Of a DNA stretch of 10,887 bases, positions 1-6,346 are shown piece by piece (the stretch's first letter is position 1; the number at the start of each line of letters is the position of its first letter). Source of the DNA: an uncultured Kiritimatiellota bacterium (GTDB lineage Bacteria > Verrucomicrobiota > Kiritimatiellia > RFP12 > UBA1067); the NCBI GenBank assembly GCA_934643865.1, contig CAKUCX010000083.1, forward strand, positions 1 through 10,887. Direction: 5' to 3'. The position numbers and the translations under genes were made by a program. The notes below the pieces were generated by a model, which had not been told where the DNA came from, did not search any database, and was given only the letters and a program-made list of their open reading frames with translations.

Positions 1-135
1 CACCCATGCACACGCACCATGGCACCCATGGTAGGGCGCGACGTCCCCGGCGCGCCGCGCCCACGGGGACGACATCGTGGACGCGGGCCGCCGTGCCGCC
101 GTCCCCCGCAACGCCGTTTCCGATTTCGCCGCCAT
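1..135 (-). CDS. Short Cys/His-containing peptide, 3' end outside window
   Basis: The ATG at 135 is preceded by the strongest Shine-Dalgarno in the window (AAGGAGG, 8 nt spacing), itself behind an extended -10 element. The frame stays open for 45 codons to the edge. The first part is basic and Ala/Arg/Ser rich with no membrane segment; the visible C-terminal end reads PYHGCHGACAWV, with two Cys and two His in 12 residues. Codon use is G/C-ending like the neighbours. A charged leader followed by a Cys-rich core would suit a ribosomally made, modified peptide, but a small metal-binding or redox protein is equally possible. A second ATG at 31 in another frame has no ribosome binding site. I do not recognise the family; the call rests on the start signals. 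Confidence 0.45.
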   Translation of the reverse strand, partial: MAAKSETALRGTAARRPASTMSSPWARRAGDVAPYHGCHGACAWV

Positions 136-143
136 ACCTTTCC

Positions 144-150
144 CCTCCTT
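144..150 (-). promoter_or_regulatory. Strong Shine-Dalgarno of the left-edge peptide
   Basis: The minus strand reads AAGGAGGGGAAAGGT directly before the ATG at 135. AAGGAGG is close to perfectly complementary to the 16S 3' end, with 8 nt spacing. Few other genes here have a site this good, which is the main argument that the short frame is translated. Confidence 0.6.
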
Positions 151-160
151 GCCGCCGCAC

Positions 161-169
161 AGTCTAGCA
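161..169 (-). promoter_or_regulatory. Extended -10 promoter element before the left-edge peptide
   Basis: TGCTAGACT on the minus strand differs by one base from TGCTATACT found before the aminotransferase and DJ-1 genes. Transcription would begin near 154, giving a leader of about 20 nt that contains the Shine-Dalgarno. No convincing -35 hexamer is seen 17-18 bp upstream, so it would depend on the extended -10 (TGn). Confidence 0.4.
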
Positions 170-182
170 GAAGGGGCCGGCG

Positions 183-316
183 GGACGAAATGAGATTTCA
201 CTGCGTAATAATCTCGAAGGCAATAATCTTAAAGATGCCGAGATTGCGGGTTCGGCAGGGCAAGCAGTGACGCAATGGGCAGGACGAAATGAGATTTCAG
301 CGCGTAATAATCTCGA
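183..316. repeat. Pair of 35-bp direct repeats, 99 bp apart
   Basis: Positions 183-217 and 282-316 match at 33 of 35 bases. Each reads GGACGAAATGAGATTTCA, two variable bases, then GCGTAATAATCTCGA. Within each copy GAGATT (192-197; 291-296) can pair with AATCTC (210-215; 309-314), giving a 6-bp stem with a 12-nt loop. A further partial echo (CAATAATCT, 221-229) lies between the copies. The AT-rich content stands out against the surrounding DNA. They may be REP-like dispersed elements or sites for a regulator; nothing indicates coding. Confidence 0.75.
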
Positions 317-345
317 TTGAAAGCCGCATCTTGCTTGAAAGCCGC
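317..345 (-). repeat. Short tandem repeat related to the HAD leader repeat
   Basis: On the minus strand one 18-bp unit GCGGCTTTCAAGCAAGAT (345-328) is followed by a partial second unit GCGGCTTTCAA (327-317). The unit aligns with GCGGCTTCAAACAGGAT at 6301-6334 with one indel and two substitutions. It abuts the 35-bp repeat at 282-316. Confidence 0.65.
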
Positions 346-434
346 GTCGCACCGCGCGCGGCGTGATGCGTCCGGCAAGTGCAGCCCTCCCCAGGACTTT
401 TTTGGAAGCCTCAGGCGCGGCGAGAAGAAGGGAA

Positions 435-448
435 AATCGGGATAAGGG
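435..448 (-). repeat. Single copy of the CCCTT(A/G)TCCCGATT module
   Basis: The minus strand reads CCCTTATCCCGATT, one mismatch from the two arms of the inverted repeat at 6162-6217. Including flanks, 432-448 matches 6201-6217 at 16 of 17 bases. It lies just past the aminotransferase stop codon. No partner arm is visible nearby, so it would not form a hairpin by itself. Confidence 0.55.
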
Positions 449-468
449 TAGTGCGGGCAGAAGGCCGT

Positions 469-1749
469 TCACGCCTGCGCGCGCAGGTCGCGGATGGCGG
501 CGTCGACATTCGCGAAGAGCGTCGGGAGCTTTGCCACCGGCACCGTCGAGAACGCGAGGCGGATAAGCCCCGAGAGGACGATCGTGCCGGTGGAGTACGC
601 CTCGATCAGCCGGCGGCGCACGCGCTCGGCGTCCACGCCGATCGGCTTCACGCACATGAAGTAGCCACTGTTGAACGGCATCGCCTCGAAGGTCTCCGCC
701 CAGGCGGGATGCTTCCGGAGGAGCGCGCGAATCGTCGCGTAGCGCTTCTTGAGGACGGCGTACTTCTCGCGCTTCTGCCGCGCGTAGTCCTTGTCCGACA
801 GCGCCGCGAGCGCGATGTTCTGCCCGATCGAGGTGACGTTCGAGACGCAGCTGCGCACGTTGCCGGCGGCCTTCGCCTCCAACGCCTTGAGCTGCTCGGG
901 CGTCGCGCCCTTGAACGCGAAGGAGATGAAGCCCACGCGCAGACCCCACACATAGTCCTCCTTCGTGCAGCCGTCCAGCTTGACGGCGAGCACGTTCGGG
1001 TCGAGCGTGGCGAACGCGGCGAAGAGCGACTCGCCGTGGACGCCCTTCTCGTAGACGAGCCCGAAGTAGGCGTCGTCGAGGATGACGACGATCCGCTTGC
1101 CGGCCTCGGCGGCGGCCTTGACGGCCGCGACGATCTTCGGCGCGTCCTCCAGCGTCGGCGTGTAGCCCGTGGGGTTGTTCGGGAAGTTCAGGACGAGGAC
1201 CTTCTTCCCGCCGGGGCCGAGGAGGGCCGTGCGGAGGGCGTCCGCGTCGAACGCGCCCTTGCGGAACGTGTTGAACGTCTCGATCTTCGCGCCGCACGCC
1301 TCCTCGAAGATGAGCGAGTAGTTGTCCCAGTAGAGGTCGGGGATCACCACCTTGTCGCCACGGCCGGCGAAGAGCTCGGCGGCGATACGCAGACCGTGCG
1401 TAAGCGCGTTCGTGACGACGGGGCTTGAGTAGGCGATGCCCTTCAGCGAGGGGTTCTTCTTGACCTGCAGCTTCTTCCAGGCCGCGCGCAGGGCGGGGAG
1501 GCCGAAGCTCCCCGCGTAGAGGAACGCCGTGCGGGCCAGGTTCACCCGGTCGGCGAAGCAGTCCATCACGAGCGGCGCGCCGTCCTCCTCGAACGCCATG
1601 CCGATCGTCGCGTTGATGCCGCACGCCCGGGCCTCGGCGCCCTGGCCGAGGATGCCGCCGTAGGGGAAGTAGAGGCGCCGGCCGGCGGGCGAGAGCAGAT
1701 CCGCGACGGGGCCGAGCGTCCTGTTGAGCTGTTGTGCCAATGCGTTCAT
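469..1749 (-). CDS. PLP-dependent class I/II aminotransferase
   Basis: This 426-residue cytoplasmic enzyme has fold type I aminotransferase signatures in order: NNPTG at 191-195 (Asn for the PLP ring), DDAY at 225-228 (Asp for the pyridine nitrogen, Tyr for the phenol), GCTK with probable Schiff-base Lys263, GLRVG at 269-273, and Arg397 in a GLIRLAFS context as probable carboxylate-binding Arg. Length is normal. The substrate is not readable; the N-terminal region resembles a stand-alone bacterial subgroup usually annotated only as class I/II-fold aminotransferase. The start at 1749 is preferred over an upstream ATG at 1818, which would lie upstream of the predicted transcription start. No Shine-Dalgarno is seen before 1749. 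The gene has its own promoter 60 bp upstream, so it is probably separate from the HemC-CobA-HemD gene 99 bp away. Confidence 0.9.
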   Translation of the reverse strand: MNALAQQLNRTLGPVADLLSPAGRRLYFPYGGILGQGAEARACGINATIGMAFEEDGAPLVMDCFADRVNLARTAFLYAGSFGLPALRAAWKKLQVKKNPSLKGIAYSSPVVTNALTHGLRIAAELFAGRGDKVVIPDLYWDNYSLIFEEACGAKIETFNTFRKGAFDADALRTALLGPGGKKVLVLNFPNNPTGYTPTLEDAPKIVAAVKAAAEAGKRIVVILDDAYFGLVYEKGVHGESLFAAFATLDPNVLAVKLDGCTKEDYVWGLRVGFISFAFKGATPEQLKALEAKAAGNVRSCVSNVTSIGQNIALAALSDKDYARQKREKYAVLKKRYATIRALLRKHPAWAETFEAMPFNSGYFMCVKPIGVDAERVRRRLIEAYSTGTIVLSGLIRLAFSTVPVAKLPTLFANVDAAIRDLRAQA

Positions 1750-1782
1750 AGAAGTCGGTTCAAGGGTTGTTCGTAGCGCGCA

Positions 1783-1797
1783 TCCCGAAAGACGGGA
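1783..1797 (-). other. Hairpin in the aminotransferase mRNA leader
   Basis: TCCCG (1783-1787) and CGGGA (1793-1797) form a perfect 5-bp stem with a 5-nt loop. It would lie a few bases inside the 5' end of the aminotransferase transcript if transcription begins near 1802. A stabilising 5' hairpin is possible. No T-run follows it on the minus strand, so it is unlikely to terminate the upstream fusion gene. Confidence 0.35.
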
Positions 1798-1808
1798 ATC
1801 GGCGGAAT

Positions 1809-1817
1809 AGTATAGCA
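1809..1817 (-). promoter_or_regulatory. Extended -10 promoter of the aminotransferase
   Basis: TGCTATACT on the minus strand is an extended -10 (TGn plus TATACT) in an otherwise GC-rich gap. The expected start near 1802 gives a leader of about 53 nt. No good -35 hexamer is present at 17-18 bp (GCGTCG at 18), consistent with dependence on the TG extension. Confidence 0.55.
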
Positions 1818-1848
1818 AAAACGCGCCCCCTGCGACGCGCGCATTCGC

Positions 1849-3918
1849 TCAACGCCCGGGCTGCCACATCCGGGCCTTGGCGGCGAGGCGCGCGGGCAGG
1901 GCGGAACGGGTCGGCTGGCCCATCACGTAGAGTTCCTTCCCGCGCAGCTTCGACGCGCCGTACTGCGCGAGGAACGATTCGACGGCGGACGCCGAGGCGA
2001 AGAAGACGCCGTCGAACGGCGGCAGCTTCGCATCCGGCGCGCAGAAAACGTTGTCGTAGAGGACGACGTCGTCCACTTGCGCCCCCGCACGCCGCAGGGC
2101 CCGCGCAACCGCCGGCCCCGCCTTCGCGCTCCGCAGGCGCAGCACCCGCTTCCCCGCGAGATCCCGTTTCCGGATTTCGGCGATGAGGCCGTCTGCCGAG
2201 AAGTCGTGCGCGGGCATCACGTCGCTCGCAATGCCGAAGGTCCGCAGTTCGGCGTCCGTCCCCGCGCCGCACGTGTAGAAGGCCGGCAGACGGCGGCGGT
2301 CGCACGCGCAGGACGCGAAGAAGAGGCGCACGGCGGACGGCGAGGTGAGGACGAGCGCGTCGTAGGCGGCGGGATCGACCGCGAGCGGACGCGGCACGAG
2401 GCGGATGAGCGGCCAGCGGATCGGGCGGCCGCCCCGGTCCTCGACCGCCACGGCAACCTTCTCCTGAAGCGCCTCCGAACACGTCACGAGCATGCGCCGG
2501 CCGCCCCACTCGCCAAGCTGTGGCCAACGGTGCGTCGCCGCCGCCCCGACGAGAAAGAGCCCCGGACGCGCCTCGTCGGCAAGGTTCCGTACCGTGCCGA
2601 GCGTCATCGTCCGCACCTCTTCGCCCGGGCCGCCCGCGTCGAGGACGAGCGCGCACGGCGTCTCGCGCGGCCAGCCCTCACGGATGAGCGCCCGTGCCTC
2701 GTCCTCCAGGACGCGCATCGCCATGAAGAGGACGCGCGTCGGGAGATCGCATTCCCCACATGGTGGCTCCGCGACAGGGTGAGGCGTCGCCGCCGTCCCA
2801 GCGCGGCGGGGCGTGTAGACGGTGAAGCCGGTGGATTCGCCGCGCCGGGTGAGCAGCAGCCCCGTCCCCGTCGTTCCGGCGGTGAGCGCGCTCACGCCCG
2901 GGCGCACGAGGAAGGGAATCCCCAGTGCCGTCAGGGCGTCCGTCTCCTCCGCGAGGCGTCCGAAGAGGCCCGCGTCACCGCCCTTCAGCCTGACGACGCG
3001 CCGCCCCTTCCGCGCCTCGTCGCAGATGAGGCGCGTGATGTCGGGCTGCTTCATCGAATGCGCGCCGCAGCGCTTGCCGACGGGAATCACGTGCTGTGCG
3101 GACGGCGACGGGGAGATCAATTCCTTTCCCAGGAGGTCGTCGAAGAGAACCGTGTCGGCACTGGCGAGGTCGCGACGGCCGGCGACCGTGCAGAGCCCCG
3201 CATCGCCGACGCCCGCCGAGACGAACCGCACGGCCTTCACGAACGTCCGGCGCATCGCCTGGAAGCGCGCGTCGCCCGCGCGGAAGACGACGGCGAGATA
3301 TCCCTGCGCCTCGGGCGGCGTCAACTCGGCAAGCGGAATCGGAACGAGCGTCACGCCCTGCGGACCGTCGGGGTAGAGGCGGTTCAGTCCCGCCAGCGCC
3401 ATCAGCACCGCGTCGAACGTTCCCGCAACGAGCTGGCCGAGGCGCGCGTCGATCGCGCCGCGAATCGGGCACAGCGTCGCCTTGGGGAACGCCGCCGCCG
3501 CGTAGGCGCGCCGCCGCTCGCTTGAAATGCCGATCGTGAAGCGCCGTTTCCGCCGTGCCTGTTCAAGCGTCAGACCCGCGCGCAGAACCCAGCCGTCGCG
3601 CGGGTCCTCGCGGTTGGGGAGCCAGAACCAGTCGAGGTCGTCTGCCACGCGCGCGGGCAGGTCCTTCGCGGAGTGGATGGCGCAGTCGAGGCGTCCGTCC
3701 CGCACGGCCGCGTCGAGGTCGCGCGTGAAGAAGTCGGGCGCACTCTTCTCGATCGGCGTCGTGAGGTCGCGGTCGCCCGGCGTCTCCACGGCGACGACGC
3801 GGTAGGCCGTGCCGGGGAAGGTCTGCGCGAGGAACGCGACGGCGCGCGCGGTCTGGACGCGCGAAAGGCGGCTGCCGCGCGCGCCGACGGTGAACGTCGT
3901 GGGGGGCCTACGCGCCAT
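1849..3918 (-). CDS. cobA: HemC(truncated)-CobA/SUMT-HemD fusion protein
   Basis: A 689-residue cytoplasmic fusion for uroporphyrinogen III and its methylation to precorrin-2. Residues 8-225 resemble hydroxymethylbilane synthase domains 1-2: AR at 13-14, HSAKD at 82-86 (catalytic Asp86), SSERRR at 132-137, RGxxxxRL at 153-160 and AQG at 204-206. The third HemC domain, which carries the Cys for the dipyrromethane cofactor (Cys242 in E. coli), is absent; SUMT follows at once. Residues 228-465 are a divergent uroporphyrinogen III methyltransferase: SAGVGDAGL at 234-242 in place of GAGPGDPGL, FDDLL in place of YDRLV, VGKRxGxH at 280-286, VVRLKGGD at 308-315. Residues 474-685 are HemD-like, with LTSPSAV at 524-530 and SADGL at 574-578. 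The start at 3918 has GGAGAAGGGAG upstream with 9 nt spacing and overlaps the preceding gene by 11 bp, suggesting translational coupling. The SUMT/HemD call is firm; HemC activity is doubtful. Confidence 0.87.
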   Translation of the reverse strand: MARRPPTTFTVGARGSRLSRVQTARAVAFLAQTFPGTAYRVVAVETPGDRDLTTPIEKSAPDFFTRDLDAAVRDGRLDCAIHSAKDLPARVADDLDWFWLPNREDPRDGWVLRAGLTLEQARRKRRFTIGISSERRRAYAAAAFPKATLCPIRGAIDARLGQLVAGTFDAVLMALAGLNRLYPDGPQGVTLVPIPLAELTPPEAQGYLAVVFRAGDARFQAMRRTFVKAVRFVSAGVGDAGLCTVAGRRDLASADTVLFDDLLGKELISPSPSAQHVIPVGKRCGAHSMKQPDITRLICDEARKGRRVVRLKGGDAGLFGRLAEETDALTALGIPFLVRPGVSALTAGTTGTGLLLTRRGESTGFTVYTPRRAGTAATPHPVAEPPCGECDLPTRVLFMAMRVLEDEARALIREGWPRETPCALVLDAGGPGEEVRTMTLGTVRNLADEARPGLFLVGAAATHRWPQLGEWGGRRMLVTCSEALQEKVAVAVEDRGGRPIRWPLIRLVPRPLAVDPAAYDALVLTSPSAVRLFFASCACDRRRLPAFYTCGAGTDAELRTFGIASDVMPAHDFSADGLIAEIRKRDLAGKRVLRLRSAKAGPAVARALRRAGAQVDDVVLYDNVFCAPDAKLPPFDGVFFASASAVESFLAQYGASKLRGKELYVMGQPTRSALPARLAAKARMWQPGR

Positions 3919-6079
3919 GATGCGACGCTCCCTTCTCCGTTGTGAAGAAGCCGAAGGCGGCCTTGAGGCGCAGGGCCTCGTCGGCGGCGGAGAGGCAGAA
4001 GACCGTGTACGTCTCGCCGCCCGGCGGCACGTCGAGGACGAGATGGCAGGGTTCAGCGCGGACGACCTGCGGCACGTCCGCGAGGTAGGCGCGTCCGAAC
4101 GGGGTCTCCGGACGGCGGAGCGGCATGTAGGTCGGCAGGATCGTCCGCGCGCCGGGGTAGAGCGTGCGGTCGGCGAGACGGCCCGCCGTGTCGTCCGTGA
4201 CGTGCTGCTGGTCGAGGACGCACGCCGTCCAGACGCGCGCGCGCAGCGCCTTCACGAGCTGCGGGAACATCGCATGGTGTCCGTGGTGGTTCATCTTCGC
4301 GACGTCCACCGGCCCCACCGCCTCGGCGAGCAGATCCTCGCTCTGCATCTTCGTGCCGTCCGGCAGCGTCACGCGGTCGGAGAAGTCGCCCGCCGTGAAG
4401 AAGCGGAACGGACCGTATGAGACGACGAAGCCACAGCTCATCCCGTTCTCGTTGAGTTCCTTCGCGCCGCCCTTCACGCGGTCGGCGTAGAGGTCGCACA
4501 CCGTGCCGTCCCGCCGCACGAAGCGGCCGTTCGCGCAGAGGTTGAACACCTCGAAGCCGGGCCGCGCCCGCGCGGCGTCGAGCTGGCGGAACTGGTCGCG
4601 CGCGCCGAGGCGGAAGCGCTCGACGACCGTTCCCTGTGCGACGAGGTGCGCGTAGACGGCGCGGATGTTGCGGGGCGTGCCGTCGCGCGCGGTCTTCAGG
4701 ACGTCCAGCGGATCGTCGAAGGTCGGCCAGGCGCGGTCGACGAGGCGTCCGAACCGCAGGAAGCGCGCGGCGTCGGCGAGGCCGCAGAGCCAGTAGTCGC
4801 CCGTCGGCGCGGCGATGCGCGCGCCGTGGTAGCGTGCGCCGCCGCCGTGGTCCTCGTGGTAGTGCGAGAGGAGGAAGGTGTCGACGTCGCGTCCCTTCGG
4901 ATTGACGCGCTGGACGTAGCGGGCCACCCATTCGCCCGCGCGGCGCGAGAGATCCGGCAGAAGCGGCACTTCGGCGGGCGTGTTGTGGAAACGCATCGAG
5001 TCGCCGCAGTCGACGAGGAGCGACGTGCCGTCGGGGAAGAGGTGGAGCATCGACTCGCCACGCCCCGTGTAGATGAAGTGGACCTGGTAGTGCCCGGGCT
5101 GCCAGGCGGCGGCCCCCGTCCAGCCGCCGCGCGCCGCGCGCCCCGTCGCGGAAACGGGCGCGGACGAGAACCCCGTCACCTTCACGGCGCCGGAGGCGTA
5201 GACCTCGATGAGCGCATAGGCGTTGTGGGCGAGACCGCTGCCGATCACGCTCGCCTTCTGCGTGTAGTAGCCGATGCCGTTGATTTCGCGGAACGCCCCC
5301 TCGTGGTAGTGCCCCTGGACGACGCACGTCACCTTCCCGGAGGCTTCGAGAACCGCCCGCACCTCCGCCGCGTTGCGGATGCACGTCTCGTCCTCCGCGT
5401 CGAGCTGCTGGTGGACGATCGGCACGCAGGGGCCCGGCGCGGCGGCGAGCGTGGCACGGAGAAATTCGACCTGCTCGGATGGCAGAAACGCCTCCTTCCA
5501 ATTGAAGTTCCCGCGCGCGTAGGGCGTGCCGTCGGGGCGGTAGCAGGCGTCGAGGACGATGAACGTCACGCCGCCGCGCGTGAACGCATACCATCCCCGC
5601 GCGCGGTCCTGCCCGGCGTTCGCGACATGGGCGAGGAATTCCTCCTTCGTGAGGTTGTCGTGGTCGTGATTGCCGAGGACGTGGTAGCGCGGGCCCTTGA
5701 ACGCGGCAAGCGCCGCCTCCATCGCGTCCAGATAGGCAAGCGATTCGGCGGGCGCACGCCCGAGATCCTTGAAGTCGCCGCCTTCGACGACGAAGTCGGC
5801 CCCGAGGCCGTTCATCGCCTCCGCGAACGCGCGCAGCTTGGCAAGCCCTTCGGCGTAGCGGCGCGGATCGCCGGGCCGGTCGATATGCGCCGCATAGTGG
5901 CAATCGGTGACGTAGCCGAAGCGCACGACGGGCTTTTCATCCTTGGCGACGGCGCCGACGGCGCAAAGCGTCACCGCCGCGCCCGCGCCGCCGATGAACG
6001 CGCGCCGGGTGATCGGAGAACGGGGAGAGGACATGGGCGAATCGAAATGGACCATTGGAGCACCTGATGCGAATGGCAT
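3908..6079 (-). CDS. Tat-exported calcineurin-like phosphoesterase / metallo-beta-lactamase-fold fusion
   Basis: A 723-residue protein. TRRAFIG at 24-30 followed by a hydrophobic stretch and AVGAVA is a twin-arginine signal with probable cleavage near residue 45. Residues 50-305 are a metallophosphoesterase: DCH at 59-61, GGDFKD at 100-105, GNHD at 136-139, His223 and GHYH at 256-259, a complete two-metal set. Residues 330-690 are a metallo-beta-lactamase fold of the ComEC/Rec2-like hydrolase kind: HYHEDH at 406-411, AGD at 563-565 and a His-rich MNHHGHH at 596-602. The substrate is unknown; phosphodiesters or nucleotides outside the cytoplasm are plausible. The start at 6079 has GAGG with 5 nt spacing and lies about 16 nt after the predicted transcription start; ATGs at 6055 and 6034 are alternatives. 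It is first in an operon with the HemC-CobA-HemD gene. I see no obvious functional link between them. Confidence 0.85.
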   Translation of the reverse strand: MPFASGAPMVHFDSPMSSPRSPITRRAFIGGAGAAVTLCAVGAVAKDEKPVVRFGYVTDCHYAAHIDRPGDPRRYAEGLAKLRAFAEAMNGLGADFVVEGGDFKDLGRAPAESLAYLDAMEAALAAFKGPRYHVLGNHDHDNLTKEEFLAHVANAGQDRARGWYAFTRGGVTFIVLDACYRPDGTPYARGNFNWKEAFLPSEQVEFLRATLAAAPGPCVPIVHQQLDAEDETCIRNAAEVRAVLEASGKVTCVVQGHYHEGAFREINGIGYYTQKASVIGSGLAHNAYALIEVYASGAVKVTGFSSAPVSATGRAARGGWTGAAAWQPGHYQVHFIYTGRGESMLHLFPDGTSLLVDCGDSMRFHNTPAEVPLLPDLSRRAGEWVARYVQRVNPKGRDVDTFLLSHYHEDHGGGARYHGARIAAPTGDYWLCGLADAARFLRFGRLVDRAWPTFDDPLDVLKTARDGTPRNIRAVYAHLVAQGTVVERFRLGARDQFRQLDAARARPGFEVFNLCANGRFVRRDGTVCDLYADRVKGGAKELNENGMSCGFVVSYGPFRFFTAGDFSDRVTLPDGTKMQSEDLLAEAVGPVDVAKMNHHGHHAMFPQLVKALRARVWTACVLDQQHVTDDTAGRLADRTLYPGARTILPTYMPLRRPETPFGRAYLADVPQVVRAEPCHLVLDVPPGGETYTVFCLSAADEALRLKAAFGFFTTEKGASHHGA

Positions 6080-6101
6080 GACAACCTCGAAAAACGGCGA
6101 C

Positions 6102-6131
6102 AGTATACCCCATCGTCTGCCAGACCGTCAA
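6102..6131 (-). promoter_or_regulatory. Sigma70-like promoter of the phosphoesterase operon with internal palindrome
   Basis: On the minus strand TTGACG (6131-6126) is followed after 18 bp by TATACT (6107-6102), the best promoter match in the window. Transcription would start near 6095, about 16 nt before the ATG. The spacer contains the palindrome GTCTGCCAGAC (6115-6125; 5-bp arms, one central base), which is where a repressor could compete with RNA polymerase. A GTATAC core makes the -10 partly symmetrical, so weak plus-strand initiation is conceivable. Confidence 0.65.
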
Positions 6132-6161
6132 TGTCGCCTGCCCCGTTCCCATTCCACGTCA

Positions 6162-6217
6162 CCCTTGTCCCGATTCTTCGGGGGAATCAGGGGCGAGCCA
6201 GAAAATCGGGACAAGGG
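6162..6217. repeat. 14-bp perfect inverted repeat with 28-nt loop
   Basis: CCCTTGTCCCGATT (6162-6175) is exactly complementary to AATCGGGACAAGGG (6204-6217). The right arm overlaps the 5' arm of the terminator-like hairpin at 6205-6227, so in a plus-strand RNA the two structures would exclude each other. One arm also occurs singly at 435-448 with one mismatch, which favours a dispersed element rather than a locus-specific structure. Confidence 0.75.
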
Positions 6218-6235
6218 CGTCCCCGATGCTTTTTT
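6205..6235 (+). terminator. Rho-independent-terminator-like hairpin with T6 tail
   Basis: ATCGGGAC (6205-6212) pairs with GTCCCCGAT (6219-6227), leaving one bulged C and a 6-nt loop, followed by GC and six T residues (6230-6235). Its direction is plus, but no plus-strand gene lies upstream. It could end a small RNA or antisense transcript from the divergent region, shield the HAD promoter 35 bp downstream, or be fortuitous. Confidence 0.45.
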
Positions 6236-6269
6236 GATGGGCGTGGGCCGTGTCGCCCGCCGCCCGCGC

Positions 6270-6299
6270 TTTACAAGCCAAATCAAGATGCGCTATACT
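6270..6299 (+). promoter_or_regulatory. Sigma70-like promoter of the HAD-glycosidase operon
   Basis: TTTACA (6270-6275), 18 bp, then TATACT (6294-6299). Transcription would begin near 6306, giving a leader of about 41 nt that starts inside the first copy of the 17-bp tandem repeat. Confidence 0.6.
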
Positions 6300-6300
6300 G

Positions 6301-6334
6301 GCGGCTTCAAACAGGATGCGGCTTCAAACAGGAT
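6301..6334 (+). repeat. Perfect 17-bp tandem repeat, two copies, in the HAD leader
   Basis: GCGGCTTCAAACAGGAT occurs at 6301-6317 and again, without a mismatch, at 6318-6334. It sits directly after the -10 and covers most of the predicted 5' untranslated region. A related unit on the minus strand is at 317-345. Confidence 0.85.
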
Positions 6335-6346
6335 GCCTCAAAGAGC

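Larger units (their letters stand above)
136..468. other. Gene-poor intergenic stretch with short repeats
   Basis: No frame here has a convincing start or protein character. The stretch lies after the aminotransferase and before the left-edge peptide, both on the minus strand. It is less GC-rich than the coding DNA and holds two copies of a 35-bp repeat, a repeat resembling one in the HAD leader, and one copy of a module (AATCGGGATAAGGG) that recurs near 6204. A T6 run at 398-403 has no hairpin before it, and no clear terminator is visible for the aminotransferase. Confidence 0.6.

Noticed and set aside
19..270. 83-codon plus-strand frame at the left edge
   Set aside because: No Shine-Dalgarno, Arg/Pro-rich composition, and it crosses the repeats and the supported minus-strand start at 135.
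398..403. T6 run as a terminator
   Set aside because: No stable hairpin precedes it on the plus strand, and on the minus strand it is an A-run.
164..1624. 486-codon open frame on the minus strand
   Set aside because: It lies over the aminotransferase in another frame, has an Arg/Gly/Pro-rich composition typical of GC-rich shadows, runs through the intergenic repeats and shows no domain.
2077..3525. 482-codon open frame on the plus strand
   Set aside because: Antisense to the HemC-CobA-HemD gene, Arg-rich and low in complexity, with no start signals or recognisable motif.
4053..6067. Long open frames in both directions over the phosphoesterase gene
   Set aside because: Both are shadows; the real frame carries the Tat signal and complete metal-binding motifs.
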